A stretch of DNA of 46,558 nucleotides from Anaerococcus sp. AGMB09787 (GTDB lineage: Bacteria; Bacillota; Clostridia; Tissierellales; Peptoniphilaceae). The stretch lies in contig NZ_JAKZEY010000007.1 of NCBI RefSeq assembly GCF_022808955.1, positions 1 through 46,558 of the forward strand, in the 5' to 3' direction. The notes beneath the pieces were generated by a model. That model did not search any database, was not told where the DNA came from, and saw nothing but the letters and a program-made list of their open reading frames with translations. Positions within the stretch are counted from its first letter, which is position 1; each line of letters starts with the position of its first letter. Below, piece by piece: positions 1 through 9,164 of the stretch. The translations under genes were made by a program, and so were the position numbers.

Positions 1-189
1 GGCAAAAAAGTGATTAGGATATTTCCTAACGAAGATTCAGCTATACCATTAATATCTAGCTCGTCGGCTTTTGGAGACCAATCCTCATTGACATCAATGA
101 GGACCTCCTAACATCTTCTAAATTGTATATTAAAATGAAGTAGTAAATATTGTACTAGATTAATTTACACAATATTATGGACTTGACTT
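1..189 (+). mobile_element. IS256-family element, 3'-end remnant
   Basis: The stretch encodes a decayed C-terminus of the same transposase found intact at 40354-41523. It reads KKVIRIFPNEDSA where the intact copy has EKVVRIFPNEKSA, and the last residues YIKMK and stop are also preserved. After the stop, the terminal DNA is the same as the intact element's end, through ATTATGGACTTGACT. The reading frame is broken by a foreign piece of about 24 bases at 55-78 that replaces four bases of the intact copy; this piece matches the repeat unit at 27489-27600. The element continues off the left edge. It points opposite to the intact copy. Sequence identity to the intact copy is directly visible; loss of function is inferred from the frame break. 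Confidence 0.85.
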
Positions 190-427
190 AAGTAGAAATT
201 TCAAAAAAATTACTGGTTATAATTTCAAGAGATACTTGATACTAGTAAGATTATCAAAAGCTAAGGAATTATTAAAGAATACTAGTTTGTCTATTTCTGA
301 AATCTCTAGTAAAATTGGATACTCTTCAGAAAGTCTTTTTATTAGAATATTTAAAAAATACGAAAATATGACCCCATCTAGCTATAGAAATTTATATCTT
401 GAAGAGATAAAAAATGTTTCTAAATAG
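188..427 (+). pseudogene. AraC-family regulator, C-terminal remnant
   Basis: The frame is open from the IS end and reads LSRNFKKITGYNFKRYL, then AKELLKNTSLSISEISSKIGY and IFKKYENMTPSSYR. This is the second helix-turn-helix half of an AraC/XylS DNA-binding domain, which normally closes a protein of 270-300 residues. Everything before the last roughly 80 residues is missing, and the junction falls exactly where the IS256-family end stops. A TTG at 236 could start a 63-residue product, but no ribosome binding site precedes it. I read it as a dead fragment left by IS insertion or an IS-mediated deletion. Confidence 0.8.
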
Positions 428-691
428 ATAGATAATTATTTAAATGCAAACTATGACATATTGTTTTTAAATACAACTTTAATAACTTACGCTATTTCAG
501 TATAGTATTATTCAAACACAATTTCTCTAATTACTTCTTTTTTATGCCATACTTCTTGCCATAAAAATTCCTCCTGGTTAGTTGGTATTTACACTAACTA
601 GGAGGATTTTACTCAAATCTTTATATAAACTTTTGATATATTAGAATTTAATACATCTAAGCAACTTGATATTCAAAGATTTAAAATATAA
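428..691. other. Intergenic region with a long inverted repeat
   Basis: No convincing gene is present. A 13-base inverted repeat (570-582 and 593-605, one G/A difference) flanks a 10-base loop. On the minus strand, 508-588 can be read as a 26-codon tail ending FLWQEVWHKKEVIREIVFE with no start. It could be the end of a lost gene or chance. I do not recognise a family. Confidence 0.45.
568..612 (-). terminator. Probable terminator of the glucuronide operon
   Basis: A 13-base-pair stem (arms CCTCCTAGTTAGT and ACTAACCAGGAGG on the minus strand) is followed by AATTTTT. It lies about 85 bases past the stop codon of the sugar symporter, the last gene of the operon. On the plus strand the same stem is followed by ATTTT, so it could also act weakly in the other direction. 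Confidence 0.5.
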
Positions 692-2095
692 TTATTTAGC
701 TTGGTTATTTCTTAAGCTCTTTAGCTGTTGATTATTTTTCGCAACTGTTTTTCTATCTAGTGGATATATTATAAATACAACTAAACCACCGATGATTAAT
801 GATATGGCTGGTAGTAAAGTAGCTATATTATATATTCCGAGGGCAACCTCAGGGGTTTGACTTGCAGCTCCAGAAACGTATCCTACTGCTGCTAATGCAG
901 CTCCACCAAGTCCACCAGCTCCTGCTTGTCCAAGTTTTCTAGCGAATGAGTAGATTGAATAAACCTTACCGTCATCTCTTTGATTATTTTGAATTTCTAG
1001 ATCATCTATAACATCTGTTATCATAGCCCAAGTTAAGGTATTAAATATTCCTAAAAGCATGTGGGCAATAGCAGCTCCTGCCAAGAATACATACATATTC
1101 TCAACCTTAGTAAAGAAAAGTAATAGATATACTAAACCAGAACCTATTAAACCGATTGTAGCTGATTCTTTTTTACCTATTTTTTTACCCATTTGCATAG
1201 CTACAGGTGCTGTTATCATCATTGGTAATGATGTAGTTAATCCAGCAAGAGCCATCCCTGATGAATTTTTAAAATATACATTGTAAACGTAAGCGTTCAT
1301 TGTTCCTACAAGTAGCATGGCTAGTAGTAATAGAATAGATACTATTATTATAGATATTAGTGATCTTTTGGATATAACTCTTCCAATTCCTTGGAAAACT
1401 GAGGTTTTTTGTGTATTTCTAGGTACATCAACTCTTTCAATTGCATTTTTGTAGCAGTAAAAATATGATAATATTGCTAATATACCAAATATTCCTGCAA
1501 CTAATGGAAATCTTCCTTCAAGTAGTATATCTTCTCCACCAGCAACTTTTTTATATATGAAGTATGGTGTAATAAAACCGATTACTAGGTTCGCTACTGT
1601 AGCTCCTAAAGTTCTAAATGTTGATAATTCTGTTCTTTGGTCTGGATCTGCTGTTATGGCTGATGCCATTGATCCATAAGGTATATTAATAAAAGTATAG
1701 CAAAGTGAGCCCCATAAAATGTATGTTATATACATATATATTATTTTAAATGTCATTGGCATATTTTTTAATGAGGATTGGAAAAGTAAGAATCCTGCTA
1801 AGGCTACAGGAATTGCTCCCCACTTTATGAAAGGTCTGAATTTTCCATCCTTATTACCTTTAAATTTATCAACAATAGTTCCCATTCCTACATCTGTAAA
1901 GGCATCTATTATTCTTGCTGCAAAGAATAATCCAGCCACTATTCCAGGGTTAATTCCCCATACATCAGTATAGAATATCATAAGGAAACTAGCTACAAAT
2001 GCAAATGTAAAATTGTTAGCTATATCCCCTGCAGCGTAGCCTAACTTATCCTTTATACCAAATTTTATATTTCTTTTCTCCATATTAATCTCCAT
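692..2095 (-). CDS. GPH-family sugar:cation symporter, probable glucuronide transporter
   Basis: A 467-residue membrane protein of the glycoside-pentoside-hexuronide (GPH/MelB) branch of the major facilitator superfamily. It starts with the usual KLGYAAGDIANNFTF, followed by the conserved ARIIDAFTDVGMG and later the KFRPFIKWGA stretch that marks the cytoplasmic loop of this family. About twelve hydrophobic segments can be seen. Members include MelB (melibiose), XynB/XylP (xylosides) and UidB/GusB (glucuronides). The cytoplasmic beta-glucuronidase in the same operon makes uptake of intact glucuronides the likely role. It is the last gene, 8 bases after the oxidoreductase. Substrate is inferred from context; the family call is firm. 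Confidence 0.88.
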   Translation of the reverse strand: MEINMEKRNIKFGIKDKLGYAAGDIANNFTFAFVASFLMIFYTDVWGINPGIVAGLFFAARIIDAFTDVGMGTIVDKFKGNKDGKFRPFIKWGAIPVALAGFLLFQSSLKNMPMTFKIIYMYITYILWGSLCYTFINIPYGSMASAITADPDQRTELSTFRTLGATVANLVIGFITPYFIYKKVAGGEDILLEGRFPLVAGIFGILAILSYFYCYKNAIERVDVPRNTQKTSVFQGIGRVISKRSLISIIIVSILLLLAMLLVGTMNAYVYNVYFKNSSGMALAGLTTSLPMMITAPVAMQMGKKIGKKESATIGLIGSGLVYLLLFFTKVENMYVFLAGAAIAHMLLGIFNTLTWAMITDVIDDLEIQNNQRDDGKVYSIYSFARKLGQAGAGGLGGAALAAVGYVSGAASQTPEVALGIYNIATLLPAISLIIGGLVVFIIYPLDRKTVAKNNQQLKSLRNNQAK

Positions 2096-2103
2096 AATTT
2101 ATT

Positions 2104-3130
2104 TTATATATTAGTTTGTAATGTGATTGCATTTTCTTCACATAATAAACATAATTCCTGAGCCTTAAATATGTGATCTTGAGTCATTGCATTTTCTGTC
2201 CCATTAATACAATCTAGAATCATTTGTCCAAAAAATGGAAAACCTACTTTTCCATTGACCTTAAAGTGATGCTCCCCTTCTTCATCAACTAGGTAAACAT
2301 GATCTCCTGTTTCTTCCTCAGCTACATTAGTATATTTTCTAATTTCAATATATCCTTTTGTTCCAGTAATAAATGTACGTCCATCACCCCATGTTGATAA
2401 TCCCTTTGGTGAAAACCAATGAACTTTATAGAAAAATGTTGCTCCGTTATCTCCTACAAGTGTAGCATCACCATAATCTTCAAGTTCAGGTACATCTGGA
2501 TTATAATAATTAGCAACTTTTGAAGATATAACCTTCGCATCTTCATTTCCAGTGTAATATAAGAACTGTTCAATTTGATGACTTCCTATGTCTGTAAGAA
2601 TTCCACCATATTGATCTTTTTTAAAAAACCAGTCTGGTCGCTGTTCCTTGTTTAAACTATGTGGACCAAAGCCTGTAACTTGAATTACTTTTCCTATTCT
2701 TCCCTCTTTTATTAGTTCTCCAGCATAAACTGCTCCCTCTACATGGATTCTTTCTGAAAAATAGACAAAGTACCTCCTCCCCGTCTCCTTTTGAATTCTC
2801 TTTGTTTCTTCCAACTGGTCAAGACTAGTAAAACCTGTTTTATCTGTAAAATAATCCTTACCTGCAAGCATTACCTTATTACCTAAGGCTGATCTTAAGT
2901 TAGGTATAGCTGCAGCCGCTACCATTTTGATAGAAGGATCATTTAATATTTGTTCAAGGGATTCGGCTTTTTCAGTTTCTGGAAACCTTTCTATAAAGTC
3001 GTCAACTCTTTCTTCACTTTCATCATAAACATATTTTATCTCTGCTCCCGCTTCCTTTAGACCATTGGCCATACATGGATCCCGCTGTACCATAACCAAT
3101 AATTTCAAATTTCAATTTTTTCTCTGACAT
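2104..3130 (-). CDS. Gfo/Idh/MocA-family oxidoreductase, frameshifted near the N-terminus
   Basis: NAD(P)-dependent sugar dehydrogenase family. The long frame covers 2104-3108, but its first residues (MKLLVMVQRDPCM) are not a Rossmann start. The correct beginning lies in another frame: an ATG at 3130, preceded by GAGGAGATATT, reads MSEKKLKFEIIGYGTAGSMY, with the nucleotide-binding glycine-rich loop. At about 3067-3070 one extra G/C in a GGCC run moves the frame. Removing it joins this start to ANGLKEAGAEIKYVYDES and gives a normal protein of about 341 residues. The rest is intact, including TDIGSHQIEQFLYY near the substrate site. It could be a sequencing slip or a recent inactivation. The role in uronate metabolism is unknown; neighbours suggest oxidation or reduction of a hexuronate or related sugar. 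Confidence 0.82.
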
Positions 3131-3190
3131 AATATCTCCTCTTATCATCTAAGTCTTTTAGATTTCATGTTTTTAAGATTTTACTTTATC

Positions 3191-4216
3191 CTACCTTTGC
3201 ACCCTACCTGAAGCGTCTCCTCCTGCTAGTCTTTCTACTTCTTCTCGGCTTACGTGGTTGAAGTCGCCTTTGATTGTGTGTTTTAGGGCTGATGCTGCTA
3301 CTGCAAATTCTAGGGCTTCTTTTGGTCCTTTTCCATCTAGTAGGCCTGTTATTAGGCCTGCTGCGAAGCTATCTCCTCCACCTACTCTATCTACTATTCT
3401 TAGATCGTATTTTCTTGATTGGTAGAATTCTTTTCCATCGTATATTATGCCTGACCAGCCGTTATCGCTTGCTGAATATGATTCTCTGAGTGTTGATACT
3501 ACGTATTCAAATCCGAATTCTTCTTTCATTTGTTTGAAGATTTCTTGGTAGGCACTAGCATCTAGTTTTCCACTTGATACGTCTAGGCCTTTTGGTGTAA
3601 AGCCTAGGGATAATGATGCGTCTTCTTCGTTTCCTATACACACGTCTACGTATTGCATGAGGTCTTTCATCACTGCTTGGGCTTCTTCTGGTGTCCATAG
3701 TTTTGCTCTGTAGTTTAGGTCTATGGATACTTTGGCTCCTGCTTTTTTGGCTACTTTCATTGCTTCTTTTGTGATTTCTGCTCCTTTTTTGGAGATGGCT
3801 GGGGTTATGCCGGAGGTGTGGAACCATTTTGCATCTTTGAAGATTTCATCAAAGTTGAATTCGCCTTTGTCTGCTTCTGCTATGGCTGAGTTTGATCTGT
3901 CATAGATTACTTTGGATGGTCTGGATGAGGCTCCTGTTTCTGAGTAGTAGATTCCTACTCTTTCTCCTCCTCTTTTTATATAGTCTGTTTTTACTCCGTA
4001 TTTTCTTAGGGCGTTTACTGCTGCTTGGCCTATTTCGTGTTCTGGGAGTTTGGTTATATAGTAGGCATCGTAGCCGTAGTTTGCTAGTGATACTGCTACG
4101 TTGGCTTCGCCTCCTCCATAGATGGCATCGAAGGATTCTGCTTGAACGAATCTTTCATAGCCTGGTGTTGATAGTCTTAGCATTATTTCGCCTAGGGTTA
4201 CTACTTTTTTTGTCAT
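3191..4216 (-). CDS. kdgK: 2-keto-3-deoxygluconate kinase
   Basis: PfkB-family sugar kinase of 341 residues that phosphorylates 2-keto-3-deoxygluconate (KDG) to KDPG. It begins VVTLGEIMLRLSTPG, followed by the GGGEANVAVSLANYG substrate-side motif. The second PfkB signature, DRVGGGDSFAAG, carries the catalytic base D282. Its start codon overlaps the end of the aldolase gene (shared base 4216), indicating translational coupling. The product is the substrate of that aldolase. Codon use is strongly A-ending, unlike most neighbours. Function is assigned from family plus operon context. Confidence 0.93.
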   Translation of the reverse strand: MTKKVVTLGEIMLRLSTPGYERFVQAESFDAIYGGGEANVAVSLANYGYDAYYITKLPEHEIGQAAVNALRKYGVKTDYIKRGGERVGIYYSETGASSRPSKVIYDRSNSAIAEADKGEFNFDEIFKDAKWFHTSGITPAISKKGAEITKEAMKVAKKAGAKVSIDLNYRAKLWTPEEAQAVMKDLMQYVDVCIGNEEDASLSLGFTPKGLDVSSGKLDASAYQEIFKQMKEEFGFEYVVSTLRESYSASDNGWSGIIYDGKEFYQSRKYDLRIVDRVGGGDSFAAGLITGLLDGKGPKEALEFAVAASALKHTIKGDFNHVSREEVERLAGGDASGRVQR

Positions 4217-4842
4217 TATTTTCTTACCTCCGCTATTTTTTTTAGGTATTCTTGTGATTTTTCTTTTATTTCTTCTCGGCTTCCTTTTACTAGGTTAGAG
4301 CCTGCTCCTACTGCTACTACTCCTGCTTTGAACCATTCTTCTATATTTTCTAGGCTTACTCCCCCTGTTGGCATTATTTGAAAGTGTGGGTATGGACCAT
4401 GTATTGCTTTTACGTAGGATGGGCCTGTTAATGATCCTGGGAAGAGTTTTATTATGTCTACTCCGTATTTGTAGGCTTCTAGCATTTCTTTTGGTGTTAT
4501 GCAGCCTGGCATGTATGGGATGTTGTAGGTGTTGCATAGTTTGGCTACTTCTTTGTCAAATGATGGGGATACTATGAATTTGGCTCCATTCATTATGGCT
4601 AGTCTTGCTGTTGTTGGGTCTAGTACTGTACCTGCACCTATTAGGGTATCTGCTGGTAGTTCTTTTTGTAGTTTTTGGAAGACTTCTATTGCATTTGGTA
4701 TGGTGAAGGTTATTTCTAGGGTGTTTATTCCTCCATCTATTAGTCCCTTGCAATATTCTATTGCTTCATCTGTGTTTTTTGCTCTTACTACTGGTACTAT
4801 GCCGAGTTTTTTGATTTGTGTTATTGTCTCGATTTTTGACAT
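4216..4842 (-). CDS. eda: KDPG aldolase (2-keto-3-deoxy-6-phosphogluconate aldolase)
   Basis: Class I aldolase of 208 residues that splits KDPG into pyruvate and glyceraldehyde-3-phosphate, the final step of the uronate pathway. Visible family motifs are GIVPVVRAKNTDEA, LEITFTIPNA with E43, GAGTVLDP, PGCITPKE and DIIKLFPG, in which K132 forms the Schiff base. The GGVSLENIEEWFKAG segment binds phosphate. Length is normal. It follows uxaC by 9 bases and overlaps kdgK. The family also takes 2-keto-4-hydroxyglutarate. Confidence 0.94.
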   Translation of the reverse strand: MSKIETITQIKKLGIVPVVRAKNTDEAIEYCKGLIDGGINTLEITFTIPNAIEVFQKLQKELPADTLIGAGTVLDPTTARLAIMNGAKFIVSPSFDKEVAKLCNTYNIPYMPGCITPKEMLEAYKYGVDIIKLFPGSLTGPSYVKAIHGPYPHFQIMPTGGVSLENIEEWFKAGVVAVGAGSNLVKGSREEIKEKSQEYLKKIAEVRK

Positions 4843-4851
4843 ATCTCCTCC

Positions 4852-6264
4852 TTAAAATTCTATTTTTATAAATTTCTTAGCATTGTTGAAGCAAATGTTT
4901 TGAACAAGATTTCCTAAGAATTCTTCATCCCAAGGATATTCCCCTCTCTCAACAAATTCTCCAATAAAATTGCATAAGATTCTTCTAAAATATTCATGTC
5001 TAGGGTAAGACAAGAATGATCTAGAATCTGTAAGCATACCCACAAATTTAGAAAATACTCCAACTTGTGAGAATATCTTCATTTGATCAGTCATACCTTC
5101 CTTGTGGTCTAAGTGCCACCAACTTGTTCCTAGTTGAACAGTAGATATATGATCATCATTAGCCCTATTAAATGATCCTGCTATTGTTGCAATTGGATAT
5201 TGATCTTTAGGATTTAATGGGAAGACTATAGTTCTTGGTAGGCCAGATAGCTCTTCAATGTCTGATAGGATATTGGCAAAATTTTCAGAAAAAGATAAGT
5301 CAGATTGGCTATCTCCTCCTACATCAGCGCCGAGGCTATCAAAGAGCTTCTTGGAATTATTTCTTATAACTCCAACGTGGATTTCCATTGCCCAGTCATA
5401 TTTTTTGTATTGACTAGCTAAGAATATAAATAATTCTGTCTTAAATTTCTCTTCTTCTTCAATACTAATAGGCTCGTCATTTAGTTTTTTGGCTAGGATT
5501 TCGTTTAATTCTTCATTAGTAGCTCTCCTATAAGGAATGTATTTAAAGGCTTGATCTGAAGCCCTGCAACCTCTTTCATTGAAGAATTTTATCCTTGCTA
5601 GGAGGGATTCTTTGAGGCTATCAAAGTCTTTTATTTCAACGCCACTTGCTACTCCCAGCTCTTTAATATATGACTTGAAGGAATCCTTATCTATATAAAG
5701 GGCACCATCAGGTCTAAAAGCTGGTTTTACAACAAAGCCTAAGTCCTTTTCTGCTTCAAGCTTCTCATGGTATTCCAAAGTATCAACCGGGTCGTTTGTA
5801 GTACAAAGGGCTTTGACCTTACTCATTTTTATGAGTCCCCTAGGCCTATAATCATCACTATCTAAGATTTCGTTACACTTATCATAGATTTCCTTGGCTG
5901 TTGACTTATCTAGGCAATAATCAATTCCAAAATAATTTTTAAGCTCCAGGTGGGTCCAGTGATAAATTGGATTTCCTATTAGCTCAGGCATTATTTCAGC
6001 GTACTTCTCAAATTTTTCATAATCACTAGCATCACCAGTGATGTATTTCTCATCAACCCCACAAGCTCTCATAACTCTCCACTTGTAATGATCTCCTCCT
6101 AACCAAGCTTCGGTGATAGATGGTAGTTTTTCATTTTCATAAATTTCCTTAGCTTCTAGGTGACAATGAAAATCGAAAATAGGCATATCCTTAGCATATT
6201 TGTGATAAAGAGTCTTGCCGTATTCGTTGTGAATCATAAAGTCATCATTAATAAATTTGTTCAT
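4852..6264 (-). CDS. uxaC: Glucuronate isomerase
   Basis: A 470-residue member of the UxaC family in the amidohydrolase superfamily. It converts D-glucuronate to D-fructuronate (and galacturonate to tagaturonate). The FDFHCHLEAKEI motif near residue 30 provides the two metal-binding histidines, and later PLNPKDQYPIATIAGSFN and LGTSWWHLDHKEGM are typical of the family. Start chosen at the ATG behind AAGGAGGAAAA. It sits between the TRAP transporter and the aldolase and catalyses the first step after glucuronate release or import. Confidence 0.95.
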   Translation of the reverse strand: MNKFINDDFMIHNEYGKTLYHKYAKDMPIFDFHCHLEAKEIYENEKLPSITEAWLGGDHYKWRVMRACGVDEKYITGDASDYEKFEKYAEIMPELIGNPIYHWTHLELKNYFGIDYCLDKSTAKEIYDKCNEILDSDDYRPRGLIKMSKVKALCTTNDPVDTLEYHEKLEAEKDLGFVVKPAFRPDGALYIDKDSFKSYIKELGVASGVEIKDFDSLKESLLARIKFFNERGCRASDQAFKYIPYRRATNEELNEILAKKLNDEPISIEEEEKFKTELFIFLASQYKKYDWAMEIHVGVIRNNSKKLFDSLGADVGGDSQSDLSFSENFANILSDIEELSGLPRTIVFPLNPKDQYPIATIAGSFNRANDDHISTVQLGTSWWHLDHKEGMTDQMKIFSQVGVFSKFVGMLTDSRSFLSYPRHEYFRRILCNFIGEFVERGEYPWDEEFLGNLVQNICFNNAKKFIKIEF

Positions 6265-6273
6265 TTTTCCTCC

Positions 6274-7575
6274 TTATAATAATCCTGCCGCTTGTGGTAA
6301 TCCTAAAGTTACAAACGGTAGATATGTTACTAAAATCAAACCTATAAGAATTGCTGCATAGAATCTAAGCATGTATGGCATAACCTTTGATAGACTTGTA
6401 TCTCCGACTTTTATAGCCACAAATAGGGTATTTCCTACAGGTGGTGTAATATTACCTATACATAGGTTATAAACTAGTACTAGTCCAAAGTGAACTGGAT
6501 GCATTCCAAAACCAGTAACTATAGGCAAAAATAATGGGGTAAAGATAAGTATTGCAGGAGTTACGTCCATAAAGGTTCCAGCTATTAATAAAATTATATT
6601 TATTATTAATAGGAGTAAGTACTTATTTTCGGTTACTGACAATAAGGCAGAACCAATCATTTGAGGAATACCTGTAAAGGCCATTACCCAAGATAGGATA
6701 TTGGATACCCCTATCAAAAATACTACTATTCCACTCATCTTGGCTGATTCTACCAAGATATGCCATACTTTTTTCAAATTTAAGTTCTTATATAAAAATC
6801 CTAGGATAAGGGAGTATAAAACCGATACTGCAGAACCTTCTGTCGCTGTAAATACTCCAAGAACTATTCCCCCTATTACTACAAAGATTAGACCTAGGGC
6901 TGGAAGAGCATCAATAGTTGCCCTTAGTAGGTTTGACCAAGAAAACTTACCTGCATTTTGCTTGTAGCCTTTTTTCTTCGCAATGGCAACAGCTACAATT
7001 ATACAGCCTATGGCCCAAATTATACCAGGTACATAGCCCGCAAGGAATAGTGCTGCTACACTAGTACCACCTGATACCAATGAATAGGTTATAAGTGCAT
7101 TTGATGGTGGGATAAGTAAACCTGATGGTGCTGATGCTCCATTTGAGCTTGCTGCTATCGCCTTATCATAGCCTTGCTTCTCTTCTCCTTCTTTTACCAT
7201 AGATCCTACAGCAGCTGCAGCAGCTGATGCTGAACCAGATATAGCACCAAATAAGGCGTTGGCTCCTACGTTTGTAACCATAAGGGTGCCTGGAAGTTTA
7301 CCCAAAAGTGCCATAACAAAATTAACAAGTCTTTTGGCTATTCCACCTTCATTCATGAGGTTTCCTGCCAAAATGAAAAATGGTATAGCTGTCAAACTAA
7401 AGGAACTAATTCCAACAAAAGTTCTTTGAGCCGCCGTAATTACTGTAACATCTAGTGAAACTGTAAGAATTATTCCAGATATAGCTGCTATTCCTATCGA
7501 AAAGGAAATAAGTACTCCTAGTATCAACAATAGGGCGAGTACTAAAAGAATGACTGTTAGAGCTTGTAATGCCAT
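6274..7575 (-). CDS. TRAP transporter large permease subunit (DctM type)
   Basis: A 433-residue, very hydrophobic protein with about twelve membrane segments. Family stretches include GISSFSLTAIPFFILAGNLM, GAISGSASAAAAAVG and IPPSNALITYSL. It is the ion-coupled translocation subunit of a tripartite ATP-independent periplasmic transporter. Its ATG shares one base with the stop of the small subunit. Surrounding genes point to an aldohexuronate (glucuronate or galacturonate) substrate. Confidence 0.93.
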   Translation of the reverse strand: MALQALTVILLVLALLLILGVLISFSIGIAAISGIILTVSLDVTVITAAQRTFVGISSFSLTAIPFFILAGNLMNEGGIAKRLVNFVMALLGKLPGTLMVTNVGANALFGAISGSASAAAAAVGSMVKEGEEKQGYDKAIAASSNGASAPSGLLIPPSNALITYSLVSGGTSVAALFLAGYVPGIIWAIGCIIVAVAIAKKKGYKQNAGKFSWSNLLRATIDALPALGLIFVVIGGIVLGVFTATEGSAVSVLYSLILGFLYKNLNLKKVWHILVESAKMSGIVVFLIGVSNILSWVMAFTGIPQMIGSALLSVTENKYLLLLIINIILLIAGTFMDVTPAILIFTPLFLPIVTGFGMHPVHFGLVLVYNLCIGNITPPVGNTLFVAIKVGDTSLSKVMPYMLRFYAAILIGLILVTYLPFVTLGLPQAAGLL

Positions 7576-8126
7576 TAATTCTCACCTCCATTTATATATT
7601 TTTCAGTTTCTGCATCAATAACATTTTGAGATGATGATTCTTCAACTGTGGATTTCTTTTCAAATACTATCCTTCCACTTGCCATATCCTTAATATTTAG
7701 TATTGAATAAATGATATTTACAATACCGGAAATTAGTATTGGTATGTAAAAAACACCGATAGGAAGTGAAAGTGATGATGTCATTTGTCCCATACCAAGT
7801 TTAGTTATAGAAAATCCACCATAAACTAGGATTACCAAAGAAAATAATAGGATAATAACTTCAGAAAATATTCCTATAAGCTTTTGAAATCCTGGACTCA
7901 TCTTATCCATAATTACTGGGATATTCATGTGACCCCTTTCTCCAACTACAATACTTGCTCCAAAAAGAGTTGACCAGGCAAATAGGTAGGCAGTTAACTC
8001 TTCTGTCCATGTAGCAGAATTATTTAGTACATACCTGGTAAAAACTTGCCATATAACGAGTACGAACATAACTAGCAAGGTTGAAGCAGATAAAACTTTC
8101 ATTACATTATCTAAGACCTTCCTCAT
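7575..8126 (-). CDS. TRAP transporter small permease subunit (DctQ type)
   Basis: 183 residues with four hydrophobic segments. The WQVFTRYVLNNSATWTEEL motif between the first two segments is diagnostic of DctQ proteins. The tail after residue 150 is polar and cytoplasmic. The gene starts right after the binding-protein stop codon and overlaps the large permease by one base, so the three are made together. Confidence 0.92.
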   Translation of the reverse strand: MRKVLDNVMKVLSASTLLVMFVLVIWQVFTRYVLNNSATWTEELTAYLFAWSTLFGASIVVGERGHMNIPVIMDKMSPGFQKLIGIFSEVIILLFSLVILVYGGFSITKLGMGQMTSSLSLPIGVFYIPILISGIVNIIYSILNIKDMASGRIVFEKKSTVEESSSQNVIDAETEKYINGGEN

Positions 8127-9149
8127 TTAATTTGCCTCCTTAGCTGGAAATTCTTCATTGTAGTCATTTATTTTTTCGTAATATGGTTGAAGTTTATTAT
8201 TCTTGCTTATAACTTCTTCCTTAAGGGGTTCAACTACTTCGGCAAAGGCTGCTTGGTCAGGGTAGATAAACTCTACTCCCATTTCTTGAGCTTCCTTCTT
8301 AGCATTTTCTATAGCGCTCTTCCATTCATTTCTTTGAGCTGCTGAGAGAACATCAAAGCCTTCATCAAAAATTGCTCTTTCAGCCTTATCCATCTTATTT
8401 AGCCAGTTATAATTTGCTATAACGATATCCGGCACCATTTGATGCATATCGTAAGAATAATACTTGCAAATCTCTCCATGACCATTGTCTGTAAGGGACA
8501 TCTCATTATTCTCAGCCCCATCAATTATTCCAGATTGGAGAGCAGTATAAACTTCACCAAAGCCCATTGGGGATGCACTTGCTCCGAACATATCCATCAT
8601 CTTTACATTGGTAGGAGATTGTTGAACCCTAATCTTAAGTCCCTTTAAGTCTTCAGGTTTTTCAATCTTACGATCCTTTGTATAGAAAGACCTTGACCCT
8701 GCATCAAGCCAGGTAACCCCTACGAATCCACCTTCCTTGGTTGATTCAAAGATTGATTTTGTAATCCCTTCATCATCCATAACATGGTGGTAGGATTCTT
8801 CAGATGCAAATAAGTATGGCAAATTGAAAATTTCATACACATCATCAAAAGTTTCTAGTATAGCATTACTTGCTACACAAATGTCAATAGCTCCAGTTTG
8901 AGTCAATTGCACCATATCTGTTTGACTACCAAGGAGTTCTGATGGATAAACTTGGATGTCGTACTTATCACCAAGCCTCTCCTCTACATACTTCTCAAAC
9001 TCCAAAAGCCCAACATGGGTAGGGTGGTTTTGAGATTGATTGTGCCCCACCCTGATGATTGTTTTAGATTGATTAGCCTTACTTTGGCATGAAGCTAATA
9101 TTACAATCATAAAAAGGCCCATTAATATGCCCTTTATTCTTTTTTTCAT
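8127..9149 (-). CDS. TRAP transporter substrate-binding lipoprotein (DctP type)
   Basis: 340 residues. A positively charged start and hydrophobic segment end in the lipobox LASC with C21, so the protein should be a lipoprotein on the outer face of the membrane, as expected in a Gram-positive cell. The DctP fold is supported by IIRVGHNQSQNHPTHVG, FNLPYLFASEE and DLKGLKIRVQQSP, whose arginine normally binds the substrate carboxylate. A uronic acid substrate is inferred from the neighbouring uxuA and uxaC. Confidence 0.92.
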   Translation of the reverse strand: MKKRIKGILMGLFMIVILASCQSKANQSKTIIRVGHNQSQNHPTHVGLLEFEKYVEERLGDKYDIQVYPSELLGSQTDMVQLTQTGAIDICVASNAILETFDDVYEIFNLPYLFASEESYHHVMDDEGITKSIFESTKEGGFVGVTWLDAGSRSFYTKDRKIEKPEDLKGLKIRVQQSPTNVKMMDMFGASASPMGFGEVYTALQSGIIDGAENNEMSLTDNGHGEICKYYSYDMHQMVPDIVIANYNWLNKMDKAERAIFDEGFDVLSAAQRNEWKSAIENAKKEAQEMGVEFIYPDQAAFAEVVEPLKEEVISKNNKLQPYYEKINDYNEEFPAKEAN

Positions 9150-9164
9150 ATCCGAACATCCTTA

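Noticed and set aside
3892-4855. Plus-strand open frames opposite kdgK and eda (117 and 108 codons)
   Set aside because: They are by-products of the A-ending codon use in the real genes. Compositions are extreme (Leu/Arg- or Ser-rich) and they lack ribosome binding sites.
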